A DNA stretch of 11,573 nucleotides from Irineochytrium annulatum (lineage: Eukaryota; Chytridiomycota; Chytridiomycetes; Chytridiales; Chytridiaceae). The position numbers were made by a program, and so were the translations under genes. Shown here one piece after another: positions 1 to 8,600 of the stretch. Position 1 is the stretch's first letter. Each line of letters opens with the position of its first letter. Below the pieces are notes generated by a model. That model made no database searches and was not told where the DNA came from. It was given only the letters and a program-made list of their open reading frames with translations. The DNA is taken from assembly GCA_027600665.1 (NCBI GenBank), contig JADGJL010000963.1:1-11573 (forward strand), written 5' to 3'.

Positions 1-1160
1 GAGTTGGGTGGGAGCAGGGATGGGCTTGGCGGCGTAGGATTGGTGGACGCGGGGCCCGCGGCGGATGTGTGGATACAGCCGGATTTCAAGATGGACGCTC
101 ACTGCGTGACGTGTTTGGCGAAGTACAGTGCGTATCTCCTGGCTTTTCTATCTCTCGCCAGGTTTACTAACCGCTCTTCTCCTCGGTGTCATCAGAGTTC
201 TGCTCGAGCTGCGGCGGCGGCGGTGGCATCCGGCACGGCCGCTGGCGCCCTCGTGAGCTTTTCAAGAAGGACCACAAAACATGCTCGCTCCCACACATCC
301 GCGTTGGCAACCCTGCCAATATCCGCTACGTCGTCTACCGCATCCCCTCCAACACACCCGGTTCCACCTACAACGGGCTGGACCCCCTCCCGATCGGCCC
401 GCCTATGTCTGAGATACCTCACATGCACCCGACGTCCGCGGCGAGCATTCGCGCTTTGGCCGGGGCGACAGCTGAGCTTGCGAGGACGTATATAGCGCAG
501 ATGCACGACAGCACTTACGTCAAGGATTGTCCAGCGTTGGCGGCTATGGGTCCCGGAGGATTGTGGGGTCATATTCAATACCTCCAGCAGACGGCGACGA
601 GGGAGGCGGCGGCGTTCGTCAACGGCGACTTTAGTGCGACGCTGCCAAGGGAGCTGGCGCCGCAGCGACGAGCGAAGCGGTATCTTATGGTCGCCTACTT
701 CCCGGACCAACGGAAGCGGCGCGGCGCCGCCGCCGCCGGCGCACCCGCTAAGGAAGGGTGGATATTGGGGGGTATTGTCGCTTTTAATTGGGACATTGAC
801 CGACGCGTGATCTGGTGCGCGATGGGCTTCTGGATGGGGCCTTCCAAATACTTCCAGACCGGCGCCATCCTTCCCAACCTGCTCAACGGGAACAACCTAC
901 GTATTCAGCGCGATCTTGATGAGGACCCGACTTTGCCGGTGCCGCTGCATATCGCGAGTAGGGTTCGGAAAGCCATCAAGACGAACCCTGCGCACATGAA
1001 GGGCATGGGGATGAGGAAGGTGGAGGAGTATGCAGGGTATGTCGGGATGGGCGTGCGGGAAGCGGAAGAGTTGTTCTTCGACTACTTTACGGAGGTGGGA
1101 GTCGCGAATGAGTTTGATACGTACATCGTGCCGTGGGCGGAGAGGCCAAGGAAATTTTAA
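1..1160 (+). CDS. Unrecognised conserved-looking protein with a zinc-knuckle motif (3' part, two exons in window)
   Basis: Read as join(<1..127, 196..1160), frame open to the left edge, so the N-terminus is missing; 363 residues are visible. The intron at 128-195 begins GTGCGT, has a perfect TACTAAC branch site and ends CATCAG, and joining it gives a CX2CX6CX2C cysteine cluster split across the splice (HCVTC before, FCSSC after). This is followed by a Gly run, a basic GRWRPRELFKK stretch, then a further Cys and His (TCSLPH), so a zinc-binding fold is likely. The C-terminal half (about 700-1160) is rich in aromatic residues (WILGG, FNWD, GFWMGPSKYFQ) and looks globular. An ATG at 91 exists, but the reading frame upstream also looks coding. 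I do not recognise the family and assign no function. It converges on RPS14. Confidence is high that it is a gene, low on any role. Confidence 0.8.
128..195 (+). other. Intron with perfect TACTAAC branch site
   Basis: The donor is A|GTGCGT and the acceptor CATCAG|AG. The branch site TACTAAC lies about 30 bases before the acceptor. Removing it joins the two halves of the Cys cluster in frame (phase 1). Left in, the frame reads into low-complexity sequence and stops at 495. Confidence 0.8.
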
Positions 1161-1287
1161 AGACGTTGGCGAAGGAAGGGCAAGCGCATATTTTGATTTA
1201 TTCAATCACTTCATGGTTCGATCTATGCATTTCTTCTCACAGAGGAAGATAATTTTTATGAGTTCATTAACTAGTATACGTACACAT

Positions 1288-1293
1288 AATAAA
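1288..1293 (+). terminator. Candidate poly(A) signal of the zinc-knuckle gene
   Basis: AATAAA 128 bases after the TAA stop, in an AT-rich stretch. A second AATAAA lies at 1377-1382. Fungal poly(A) signals are loose, so this is a weak call. Confidence 0.35.
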
Positions 1294-1566
1294 ACTAATG
1301 GAGCCCGCACAACGTATAACACCACTTCAACGTCTGTCGCAAGAATCCTCACCCATTCGAAGTGGAGTCTTCTCACAATAAACTCTTCAGAAACGTACCT
1401 ACCGCGTCTATCCAAGGCCTTCGGGTCGTGTCGCATCCTCGTCAGTAGCGTGAGCCACATGGAGTCTTTGTTTACTCCTCCAACCCCACCAACAACCGGC
1501 ACCGGCCAGCCTGCGTGCCTTCTTCTCTCCTCCTCACCTGCAACCTGCCACCTCCTGCTGCCCAAG

Positions 1567-1837
1567 ATGCGCTCGAACGTCCTCCGTCTCATCCTGGCCG
1601 CGGCCGCACTTCTCCTCTCGGCCCGTGCCGCGCCCTTCGCCCAAGCGCTACTGGCCTTAAACACGCCCCGCCGCCGAGCCCTCGACTCTCGCCGACGTGT
1701 CTCCCGTCGCGCCGGTGGCAAGCTCGGTTACCTCCGGCGCTGGAAAACCCGTCGTCCCCCAAGGCGGTCTGGGACGGAAAGTTGGTCCTTACGCGTTCTT
1801 TCTCGTGTTCTGGATTTCTCACGGTGAGCAACTTTAA
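1567..1837 (+). pseudogene. Short secreted-protein reading frame, apparently frameshifted
   Basis: An ATG at 1567 opens a frame starting with a textbook signal peptide: a basic start (MRSNVLR), a Leu/Ala-rich core, and an A-R-A/A-P cleavage-like site. The ATG follows a pyrimidine-rich leader (about 1518-1560), as is common just upstream of fungal coding regions. In this frame the sequence soon becomes Arg-rich and ends at 1827. From about 1670 the frame that reads to a TAA at 1835-1837 looks far more protein-like (Val/Ala/Pro/Gly-rich, then an aromatic FFLVFW segment). The switch falls at a run of four C at 1666-1669, and one base fewer would join the two frames. It is therefore either a decayed gene or an assembly error. 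A GTGAGC donor-like site at 1824 hints at a further exon that I could not place. Family unknown. No similar ORF is visible on the other strand. Confidence 0.4.
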
Positions 1838-2101
1838 ATTGAGAATCAGGAAGAATCGAGAACTGGCCATAAGTGAGGGATCTAACAGTGAAACTGGATG
1901 GAAAAAGTCAGATAAATATTAAGTAAATGTCCCTATCGTTTAGCCCCTCCTTCCTTCGTGAAAGCCATCCACTACCTGCTCGTTACCATCACAGTGTAGT
2001 TGGCTGTATCTCATCAAATGACGTTCGAAGCATGACCTCTCTTCCAATGTACTATCTGATATACTGTGATGATCCAAGCACCGCTCAGCATTAAGTCTTC
2101 C
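1838..2101. other. Intergenic, no gene seen
   Basis: About 260 AT-richer bases between the short secreted frame and the RPS14 3' end. No ORF with coding character, RNA gene or repeat was seen. Confidence 0.5.
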
Positions 2102-2107
2102 TTTATT
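2102..2107 (-). terminator. Candidate poly(A) signal of RPS14
   Basis: AATAAA on the minus strand (TTTATT on plus), about 175 bases past the RPS14 stop. It would place the G-rich tract at 2217-2253 inside the 3' UTR. Confidence 0.4.
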
Positions 2108-2216
2108 GTAGAAGCAATCTGATCGACACCAACGAACCCTTCGTTCCCCATCCATTTATGTCCAACCCATCCATCCACACAACAACCGAAAAGACTGCCC
2201 GATAAATAACAAGGCA

Positions 2217-2253
2217 CCCCTCCTGTCCCTGTCCCAATCCCAGTCCCACTCCC
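2217..2253 (-). repeat. G-quadruplex-forming hexamer tract in the RPS14 3' UTR
   Basis: On the minus strand five GGG runs occur at an exact six-base period with three-base loops (AGT, ACT, ATT, ACA), at plus positions 2227-2253, followed by a four-G run at 2217-2220. This fits the classical G3-N1-7 quadruplex pattern. It begins only 27 bases after the RPS14 stop codon, on the mRNA-sense strand. Confidence 0.7.
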
Positions 2254-2280
2254 GGGCCACACACCCATAGGCCGAGATAT

Positions 2281-2996
2281 CTACAAACGACGACCACGGC
2301 GACCACCCTTGCGGCGGGTCGAGTCGGTCGGGATCGGGGTGACGTCCTCTGTGAATGAAAGAGCAGATACATTAGTCAATCCGAATTGCCACAAAGAGGG
2401 TAAAAAAAAAAAAAAAAAAAAACACCAACCGATCCTCCCAATCTTCATGCCCGAACGCGCCAAGGCCCTGAGGGCCGACTGCGCGCCGGGTCCCGGAGTC
2501 TTGGTCCCCGTGCCGCCCGTTGCACGGAGCTTGACGTGCAGGGCCGTGATGCCGACCTCCTTGCACTTGGCCGCGACGTCCTGGGCCGCCAACATGGCCG
2601 CGTAAGGGGACGACTCGTCACGGTCGGCCTTCACCTTCATGCCGCCTGTTTTTTATCGGTTAGTATCAGAAGCTGGCATCCGCACGTGAAGAAGTATGAG
2701 ACGGTACCAGTGACACGCGAAATCGTCTCCCGTCCCGTGAGGTCAGTGACGTGGACAAAGGTGTCGTTGAAGCCGGCGTAGATGTGGGCAACGCCGAAGA
2801 CGTTCTCGCCCTCGCGGGCCTGAGGGCCGAGCTGGATGTTCTCCTTAGGCGCGGCCTCTCCCTTGGTCTTCGGGGGCTGTCGTGTCGGGGATTAATAAAT
2901 GGAGCCCAACCGGGGAAGGGTACGAGCAACGAGGGCCACGATCGCGATTCCAGGGCGGCCCCGCACCGACGGCCAATACGCCAGCGAACTCACCAT
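2281..2996 (-). CDS. RPS14: 40S ribosomal protein S14 (uS11)
   Basis: Read as complement(join(2281..2348, 2430..2645, 2708..2876, 2994..2996)), 456 bases, 151 residues, the same length as animal RPS14. It is a universal small-subunit protein of the platform that contacts the 3' domain of 18S rRNA near the decoding/E-site side. Family signatures are clear: [19 protein letters not shown] near residue 35, the [13 protein letters not shown] helix, the [20 protein letters not shown] turn-helix, and the basic tail ending KGGRRGRRL. Exon 1 codes only the initiator Met (ATG|GTGAGT), a common layout in ribosomal-protein genes. Introns are 117, 62 and 81 bases with good donors (GTGAGT, GTACCG, GTTGGT) and CAG acceptors; intron 2 has a TACTAAC branch site. 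Residue identity and closed phases make this call very secure. Confidence 0.97.
2402..2422 (-). repeat. 21-base homopolymer (T run on the coding strand) in the last RPS14 intron
   Basis: An uninterrupted run of 21 A on plus, T on the RPS14 strand, starting 8 bases after the 5' splice site of intron 3 (2349-2429). It is prone to length change and to sequencing error. Confidence 0.9.
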
Positions 2997-3005
2997 GATG
3001 TGGTC

Positions 3006-3020
3006 GAGAAAAAAAAGGGC
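3006..3020 (-). promoter_or_regulatory. Pyrimidine tract just upstream of the RPS14 start
   Basis: On the minus strand the 15 bases GCCCTTTTTTTTCTC end 9 bases before the ATG. Such pyrimidine tracts are typical around transcription starts of fungal ribosomal-protein genes and resemble a TOP element. The transcription start is not known, so the role is inferred. Confidence 0.4.
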
Positions 3021-3162
3021 TTGAAAACGTGACGAAATTGACAGCTTGTACTTATCACTCATCAGCTATACCAGTAGCTGCTCCCGATCCACTGCCGTCA
3101 GAGCGCCTTTCAGAGATGGCCTATGTCGTTCCCCTCACCACCATCCCCAGCAACAAGAAACG

Positions 3163-3264
3163 ATGATGATGCCTGCCTGTCTCTTGACCGTGCTTCACGC
3201 GGTCCTCCTCAACCACGCCTCGGTCTCGGCGGCGGCACGATCGACGATTTGGACAACGGCATGA
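3163..3264 (+). other. Short ORF with signal-peptide-like start (weak candidate)
   Basis: Three ATGs in a row (3163, 3166, 3169) open a 33-residue frame that is mostly a hydrophobic signal-like segment ending VSAAARS. At the GGC repeat near 3230 a different frame becomes more protein-like (Gly run, then acidic) and ends at a TGA near 3300. This is the same picture as at 1567 but weaker. There is no homology that I can name. Confidence 0.15.
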
Positions 3265-4096
3265 CAAGCGACGCGCAAGGCCCCTTCGTCAACGCCGCAT
3301 GAACGTCTTTGCTATGTCAGGTCTTGTTGTTCACATGGCGTGTCATCATTGCTGCCATCCAAATCTAGCAAACCAAAGTGTTCAATTCTAGCCGGTTTGC
3401 CGAACCGGTGTAGAGCTTGTATTCTGAGTATGTAGATGAACATTGATTAAAATACGCCGAAAAGGTTTCCATTCTTGATGATGAGCCAGCAACGCAAAGC
3501 GGCATCAACCTTCCAAACACGCCATTGACGTGGTATGTCCAACTGCAAAGGGCAAGTCCTGTCACAACAACAATGACCATCCGGCTAAGCTTGCAAGCAC
3601 CCGTCTCTTAGGCATTCGCACCGACCGCCCTGTCAAGTAGCTTCAGCTCCGCCGGCGCACGCCTATTTCGACATGAACGCCGTATCACTACCACGCCGTA
3701 GCAGATCGCCCGGTCTCGTCCCCAAAGTTACGATGGCACGACGACGGCCTTTCAATCATAATTCCTTGACACACGGAGCCACGACTCCTCAGTTGAAGGC
3801 TAGCTCCGGGCCCACTCTTGCTCTTCAACGCCGTAGTTTGTGTGAGTGAGTCGGGCATTCCGATGCTTCCGCGTCCGTCGTCCAAGAACAATTCGGTGGC
3901 GTTTGCAGGCCACGCCCCGTCGCCGTCAAGGCGGGACTCAAATACGGGTACAGGAATGAAGTTCCACGTCCTCTAGCAGACGACACAATTGGCTTCCACT
4001 GGTAAAGACGGCTGCAGATCCAGCGACGAGCCCATCGCCTGGTGTCGGGGCTGCAGAGATAAAGGCGGCCAGCACCCTGGACGGTGTCTGACTGCG
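3265..4096. other. Intergenic stretch between RPS14 and SCAMP, no gene seen
   Basis: About 830 bases with only short ORFs lacking recognisable motifs. It holds a perfect 6-base inverted repeat (CCGGTT and AACCGG around TGCCG) at 3392-3408, which could be a dyad binding site or chance. Promoters of RPS14 (minus) and SCAMP (plus) should lie in or beside this region. No TATA box or tRNA-like structure was seen. Confidence 0.5.
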
Positions 4097-4144
4097 ATGA
4101 TGATGGAGACCCCCCACCGCGTGAAAAAATCACACCGCCACTAA
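4097..4144 (+). other. Upstream ORF in the SCAMP leader
   Basis: Three in-tandem ATGs at 4097, 4100 and 4103 open a 15-codon ORF ending TAA at 4142-4144, only 11 bases before the SCAMP ATG and in a different frame. It would matter only if transcription starts upstream of 4097, which is unknown. Confidence 0.35.
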
Positions 4145-4155
4145 TACCCGTCATC

Positions 4156-5250
4156 ATGTCGAACCCATTCGAGGACGAGTCCACCAACCCGTTCAGTGAT
4201 CCGTCCATCTCGACGGCCCTGAACCAGGGCGGGGCGACCTACGTCTCGGTCGACCACGGCCTGGACGCCCTGGATTCCCTCCCGCCTTCGTCCAACATTG
4301 AGATCGCACCAATGCAGCCGACAGGCAGGACTGGCGTCTCCCAGGATCTGTCTACGACCCGCCTCGCGGCGAAGGAGGAGGAGCTGAGGAAGCGGGAGCA
4401 GGAGCTGGCGGATCGGGAGAGGGCGCTGGCGGAGCAGCAGAGCCAGCTGAGATCGTATGGCCTGAACCTGCCCAACTGGCCGCCGTTCTATCCGATTATA
4501 TACCATGACATCGCGGTGGATATTCCGGAGAGCACGAGGCCGTTGATGAACAAGGTGCGGGACGGGACGGGATCCATTGCATTCTTCAGTGGATAGAGAT
4601 ATCCTTTGTGTTTTCCCTGACACATGGCCGTTCGTTACAGATCTACAAGTACTGGCTTGGGACCGTGATCGTGCTCGGCGTCAACATGATCGCGTGTTTG
4701 GCCCTCTTGATCTCCCACTCGAGCACGGTCGGCGCCAGCGACTTCGGGATCTCTCTCATTTACTGTACGTGTCGCCTCCCTAAAATTTCCGCGTCGAAGT
4801 CTCATGCCATACTTTTCCCCCACAGTCTTCACGATTTCCGCACTCTCCTTCTTCCTATGGTACCGGCCCGCGTACTGGGCCTTCTCAAAGGACTCCGCTC
4901 TCTTCTTCTGTAAGCATAATCATTTGATCCATCGTCAGCCTGATGCTGATATACCCTCCAAAGACATCTTCCTCCTCTTTGAAGGCTTCCACCTCCTCTT
5001 TGCGGCCTACATGGCAGTCGGCCTTCCCGGCTCCGGCTCTGGAGGGTTCATCAACCTCCTGACGGTCATCAGCGACAATAAATGGGGGGCCGGTGTCCTT
5101 CTGATCCTGGCTTTCGCGGGGTGGGTGCTCGACGCCGTTGGCGCGTTTTACCTGTGGACGGCGGTGAACATGCACACGAAGAATGGCGGGCATTCGCTCG
5201 AGACAGCGAGATCTCAAGCCATCACGATGGGGGCTCTGGCTTCCGTATAG
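4156..5250 (+). CDS. Secretory carrier-associated membrane protein (SCAMP)
   Basis: Read as join(4156..4554, 4641..4764, 4826..4909, 4964..5250), 894 bases, 297 residues, normal for the family. SCAMPs are four-pass proteins of post-Golgi and endosomal vesicles that act in membrane recycling. Visible features, in order: two N-terminal NPF motifs (residues 3-5 and 11-13) that bind EH-domain endocytic proteins; a charged coiled coil (about 69-100); the family-defining NWPP segment (107-110) before TM1; four hydrophobic spans (about 138-160, 172-187, 201-222, 240-265); and the WYRPAYWAF element (186-194) between TM2 and TM3, the counterpart of the conserved SCAMP E peptide. The start is the first in-frame ATG and gives the typical MSNPF beginning. 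Introns are 86, 61 and 54 bases; the last is in frame and free of stops. The Asn-Pro-Phe and coiled-coil regions are cytosolic. The call is secure; paralogue numbering is not possible. Confidence 0.95.
4910..4963 (+). other. In-frame 54-base intron of SCAMP
   Basis: Donor GTAAGC, acceptor CAAAG, length divisible by three, no stop. Removal gives the expected direct run into the third membrane span. Retention would insert 18 mostly polar residues at that membrane boundary. Confidence 0.7.
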
Positions 5251-5688
5251 TTGGGCTGGAGGGGGGCAGTAGAGTGGGGTGCGGAGGTTGGGATGGGGGC
5301 GAATATATTGCATTCGCTGATAGGCCGCTGAATCAAACTACCTTGTTTTGCTTTGACTCAATACGATAAAAATCTGTTTTATACAAAGCCATTATTCTTT
5401 GTAGTAACACCTGCTTACTCGTAGTGCCGTGGCCGACCGTTTTACGTTTTCCATTTTGTTATTACTCGGTGTTTGCCCGCTCTATTCACACGACACTTTA
5501 AACCAAACCTACTACCACTCACAATAAATCCCGAGAATTGGCTATCGATTTTCATTATGGTACAAGCGAGTTTTTTTTCGTGTAGGAAACAATAATGAAC
5601 ACTGAACGACGAATTACGATCAATTACTTATCAATGAAAGAATAAATAATGTAAGTGTGTGTCGGCTATGCTTCAAGGTCGTCCATGA
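5251..5688. other. Convergent intergenic region between SCAMP and Spc7
   Basis: About 440 AT-rich bases holding both 3' ends. AATAAA occurs on plus at 5523-5528 and 5641-5646, which could serve SCAMP. No clear AATAAA was seen on minus for Spc7. No ORF of coding character. Confidence 0.5.
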
Positions 5689-8600
5689 CTACAACAATGC
5701 CGCCAAGGCGACCAAACCTCTGCAAACTCTGCCCATGCGACTGTAACCCCTAGCGGCGGAGGCAACCACGGCGGCAACCTCGTCCTCACTGAAAGATAGA
5801 GGCGTTATTAGTAAACAGCAACTAACAGCACCTTATATCCTCACCTAACAGATCCATAACAAAATTCCGCCGACCACTTAATAGCGCCAAACGGGTACGG
5901 CGTGTCGCTCGCGAACGTAAAGTGAACCATGAAACGCGTCCTCGTGCTCTTGTTGAACACGAGCGCCGTCGCGCGAAGACTATGGTCCGGAGCCACGTCG
6001 ATGCTAATCGGGCACTCCATCCGTGCCTCGGCGATGTCCTTCAGGAGAATTGTCGTCCTGTTGTGACGTTGGGAAGCGTACAACATCGCCTAGCAACCTA
6101 CGTTAGATATCATTAAACAGAATTCAATACTTCACCTCTGAGACGCGGGAGGCATTAGCGGGAATACCGTTGATATGGTCCAGCTAAAATGGAGTCAATA
6201 GGACTGCATACAAACGAAATACAGTAACCTGCTGAGTCATAAATCGGTGGTGAAGCTGTGCACATTCCGACTGCTCCTTCGACTTCGTTTGCATGACCTC
6301 CAAAAGATTCGCCTCATTGAGGTATATGTTGACGTTATCGTACTGCAGGTTGAAAAGGTACTTGTTCGGGCACTTGGCGGCCCTCCATCGGTTCACGAGG
6401 CGGAGCAGCTCGTATTTTTCAATCGATTCCGCCGAGTCGCTGTCCAGAGTTTTTTGGATGTGATCCAAATGCCCCCTCTTTACTTGGAGTTCCTTCGTAA
6501 AGTTTAATTTTCACTCGAAACTTTAACAACTGACCGTCATAAGAAGTTCATGCTCTTGCTTCATCTTCGCATTTGTTTCAACGGCCGCCTCCACGTTGGC
6601 AGTTAAAATCTTAACATCCCCCGGAAGCCGCGTCATCATTTCCCTAATTATTGTCAACGTATCGTCGCATTTCTTAGCACTAACTGTTTCTCCTGACAAA
6701 GTCGGCTTAACTCCGCAAGGGTGTCCGCATCGCACGAGTTCAAGGCATGATGTCTTGTTGAACGATTATTTAGTATTGACGTCATTTCCACGTACCTCTC
6801 CAACAGACTCTCTATCGACGCGGAAAGCTCCTCAGATTGTTCCGAGGCGTTTTTAATAGCTTCGACCAACATCGCATTGTACTCCGTCAGCTGTTTCAGA
6901 TCCTGTTATAGAAAGTATAAGAACAGAGCAGCTAAATCCTTCCCGCAAAACCAACTTTCTGACTCAGCTCCAAGTTCTTCATAAGCGCCTCCCTGAGCGG
7001 AATGATCATCTGCTCCCTCCACTCATACCAGGTCTCTTTGGTCGTGACTCGTGCGAACTTCTTCAAGGTCCTGAGCTTCTCGGTGATAACCTCCTGCTCG
7101 GCTTCCGAAGCGTCACCGAATGTGAAAAACAGCTCGGGAGTTTTCTGCGCGACAGCGGCCTCAACCTCCTTAATCGAATCGCGGCCCTCCCGTATGTGCT
7201 CCGCGATCGCCTTGCAACCGGCCTCGAAGGCCATCAGCTCGGGCATATGTAAACACGCGGCCATAGCGTAGTCCTGCACGGATGGAGGGTCTAGTAAAAG
7301 TCAGCAAGGCGGTTCTTTAAGAGCGTCTACGTACTCGAGCTTTCAAAAAATCCGTTCGTATCGCGGCGGAGGCTCGTTGTCAAGCCGTCGATGAAATGAA
7401 TGCCGGTCGCCAGCAAGAAATCAGCAAGCGTCAAACGCTCGCTCTCCTGCTCACGGTTTAGGGCATGGTATAGAATGCGAGGAACAAACTTCCTCCTCCT
7501 GCGTGATGGAGATGTCCGCCATCGCTAATTGCTCATCCATTATATTTGCGACTAACCTCCAATTAAGGCCATCAGAATCAAGAAAACCATCCTACCAGGT
7601 CCTTGAGTCTCCGTCGCTCCCTGTTCCTTGAGCGCCCGGATTCCCTCATCCGTCTTCGTCATGTCAATCAATGAATCCTCCATGCTTTGCGCATTAAAGA
7701 ACGAAATGTTCGTTAAGTCCGCCGTCTTCCTCAGTTTGGGGTCCACCCGTTTGATTGGTGTGGCCGGCTTAGCCATCGGCGTAACCGATTTAGCCAGCGG
7801 TGTGGCCGATTTCGCTCCTAAAGCCGGCTTCATCGGCGTCATGCCGTTCGCCTCCGCATTTTTTTTGGCAATGGAGAGGCGCAGGATGGAGCTCCGGTAC
7901 GACGGCCTCGGGGCCATCGACGCTCTTGGCGTGACGTTCACGTCGAGGGCGGTCACCGACGGGAGAGAATTGCTGGGGTTCACGAACTTGCGCGGAGTCG
8001 CGGCCGGACTAGGGCTGGTCATCGGCTCCGTAGCCGATTCTGGAGACGGCTCGAACAGCGTCTTTGGGAGCGGCTCCGGTAGCGGTTCCGGAAGTGGCTC
8101 TTCATTCAGAAGCTCGTCCGCTTGGTCGGGCTTGGGCATCTCAATCGCCTCAAAGAAGACGTCGTCATCCTCGAGACCTCCCACCCGAGTAAGATCCATG
8201 TCGGCATTAGAAAATGCAACGGACTTTCGGTCTGTGCGGAAACGTCAGTAAGAGGTCTGATCGCGAGATATACGTACCGTCACACACTCTAACAGGTTCC
8301 TCCTTTGGCACGTCCGAGTCCAAATCTATTGACATATCGTCCGCCTCCTCATCATCCGTCGGTTCGGTAAAAAAAGCGGCCACGCTGTCCCTCCCATAAG
8401 CGAATTTCGCCGGTTCCGCTGGCGAGACCGGGTGGGGAGTCGGAGGTTTTGGAAACTCCTCCGGCGCAACCCTATTCTCCTCCTCCATGGCAACCTCTCC
8501 AGCCGCCGAGCTCACCACCGACATCGCGACGCTCCGATCATACTGCGCGCCCTCCATCCCATCCTTTTCCATCACCTCCTCCTCCGTATCAAAGAACGGC

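Noticed and set aside
1206..1721. 171-residue ORF on the minus strand
   Set aside because: Arg-rich start with no domain character; it lies antisense to the signal-peptide frame and looks like a shadow of GC-rich sequence.
2877..2993. snoRNA inside RPS14 intron 1
   Set aside because: The 117-base intron is the longest in the gene, but I see no C and D boxes or H/ACA layout.
3392..3408. Hairpin as transcription terminator or mobile-element end
   Set aside because: A 6-base dyad with no flanking duplication or transposase remnant; chance is likely.
3365..3580. 71-residue minus-strand ORF with a hydrophobic start and several Cys
   Set aside because: It could be a small secreted protein, but there is no leader signal, no homology and no second line of evidence. 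Such ORFs arise by chance.
3825..4208. 127-residue minus-strand ORF overlapping the SCAMP start
   Set aside because: Runs antisense into SCAMP exon 1; no motif.
7628..8251. 207-residue plus-strand ORF opposite Spc7, Gly/Ser-rich
   Set aside because: Mirror of the Spc7 E-P-L-P and T-P repeats; no start context or domain.
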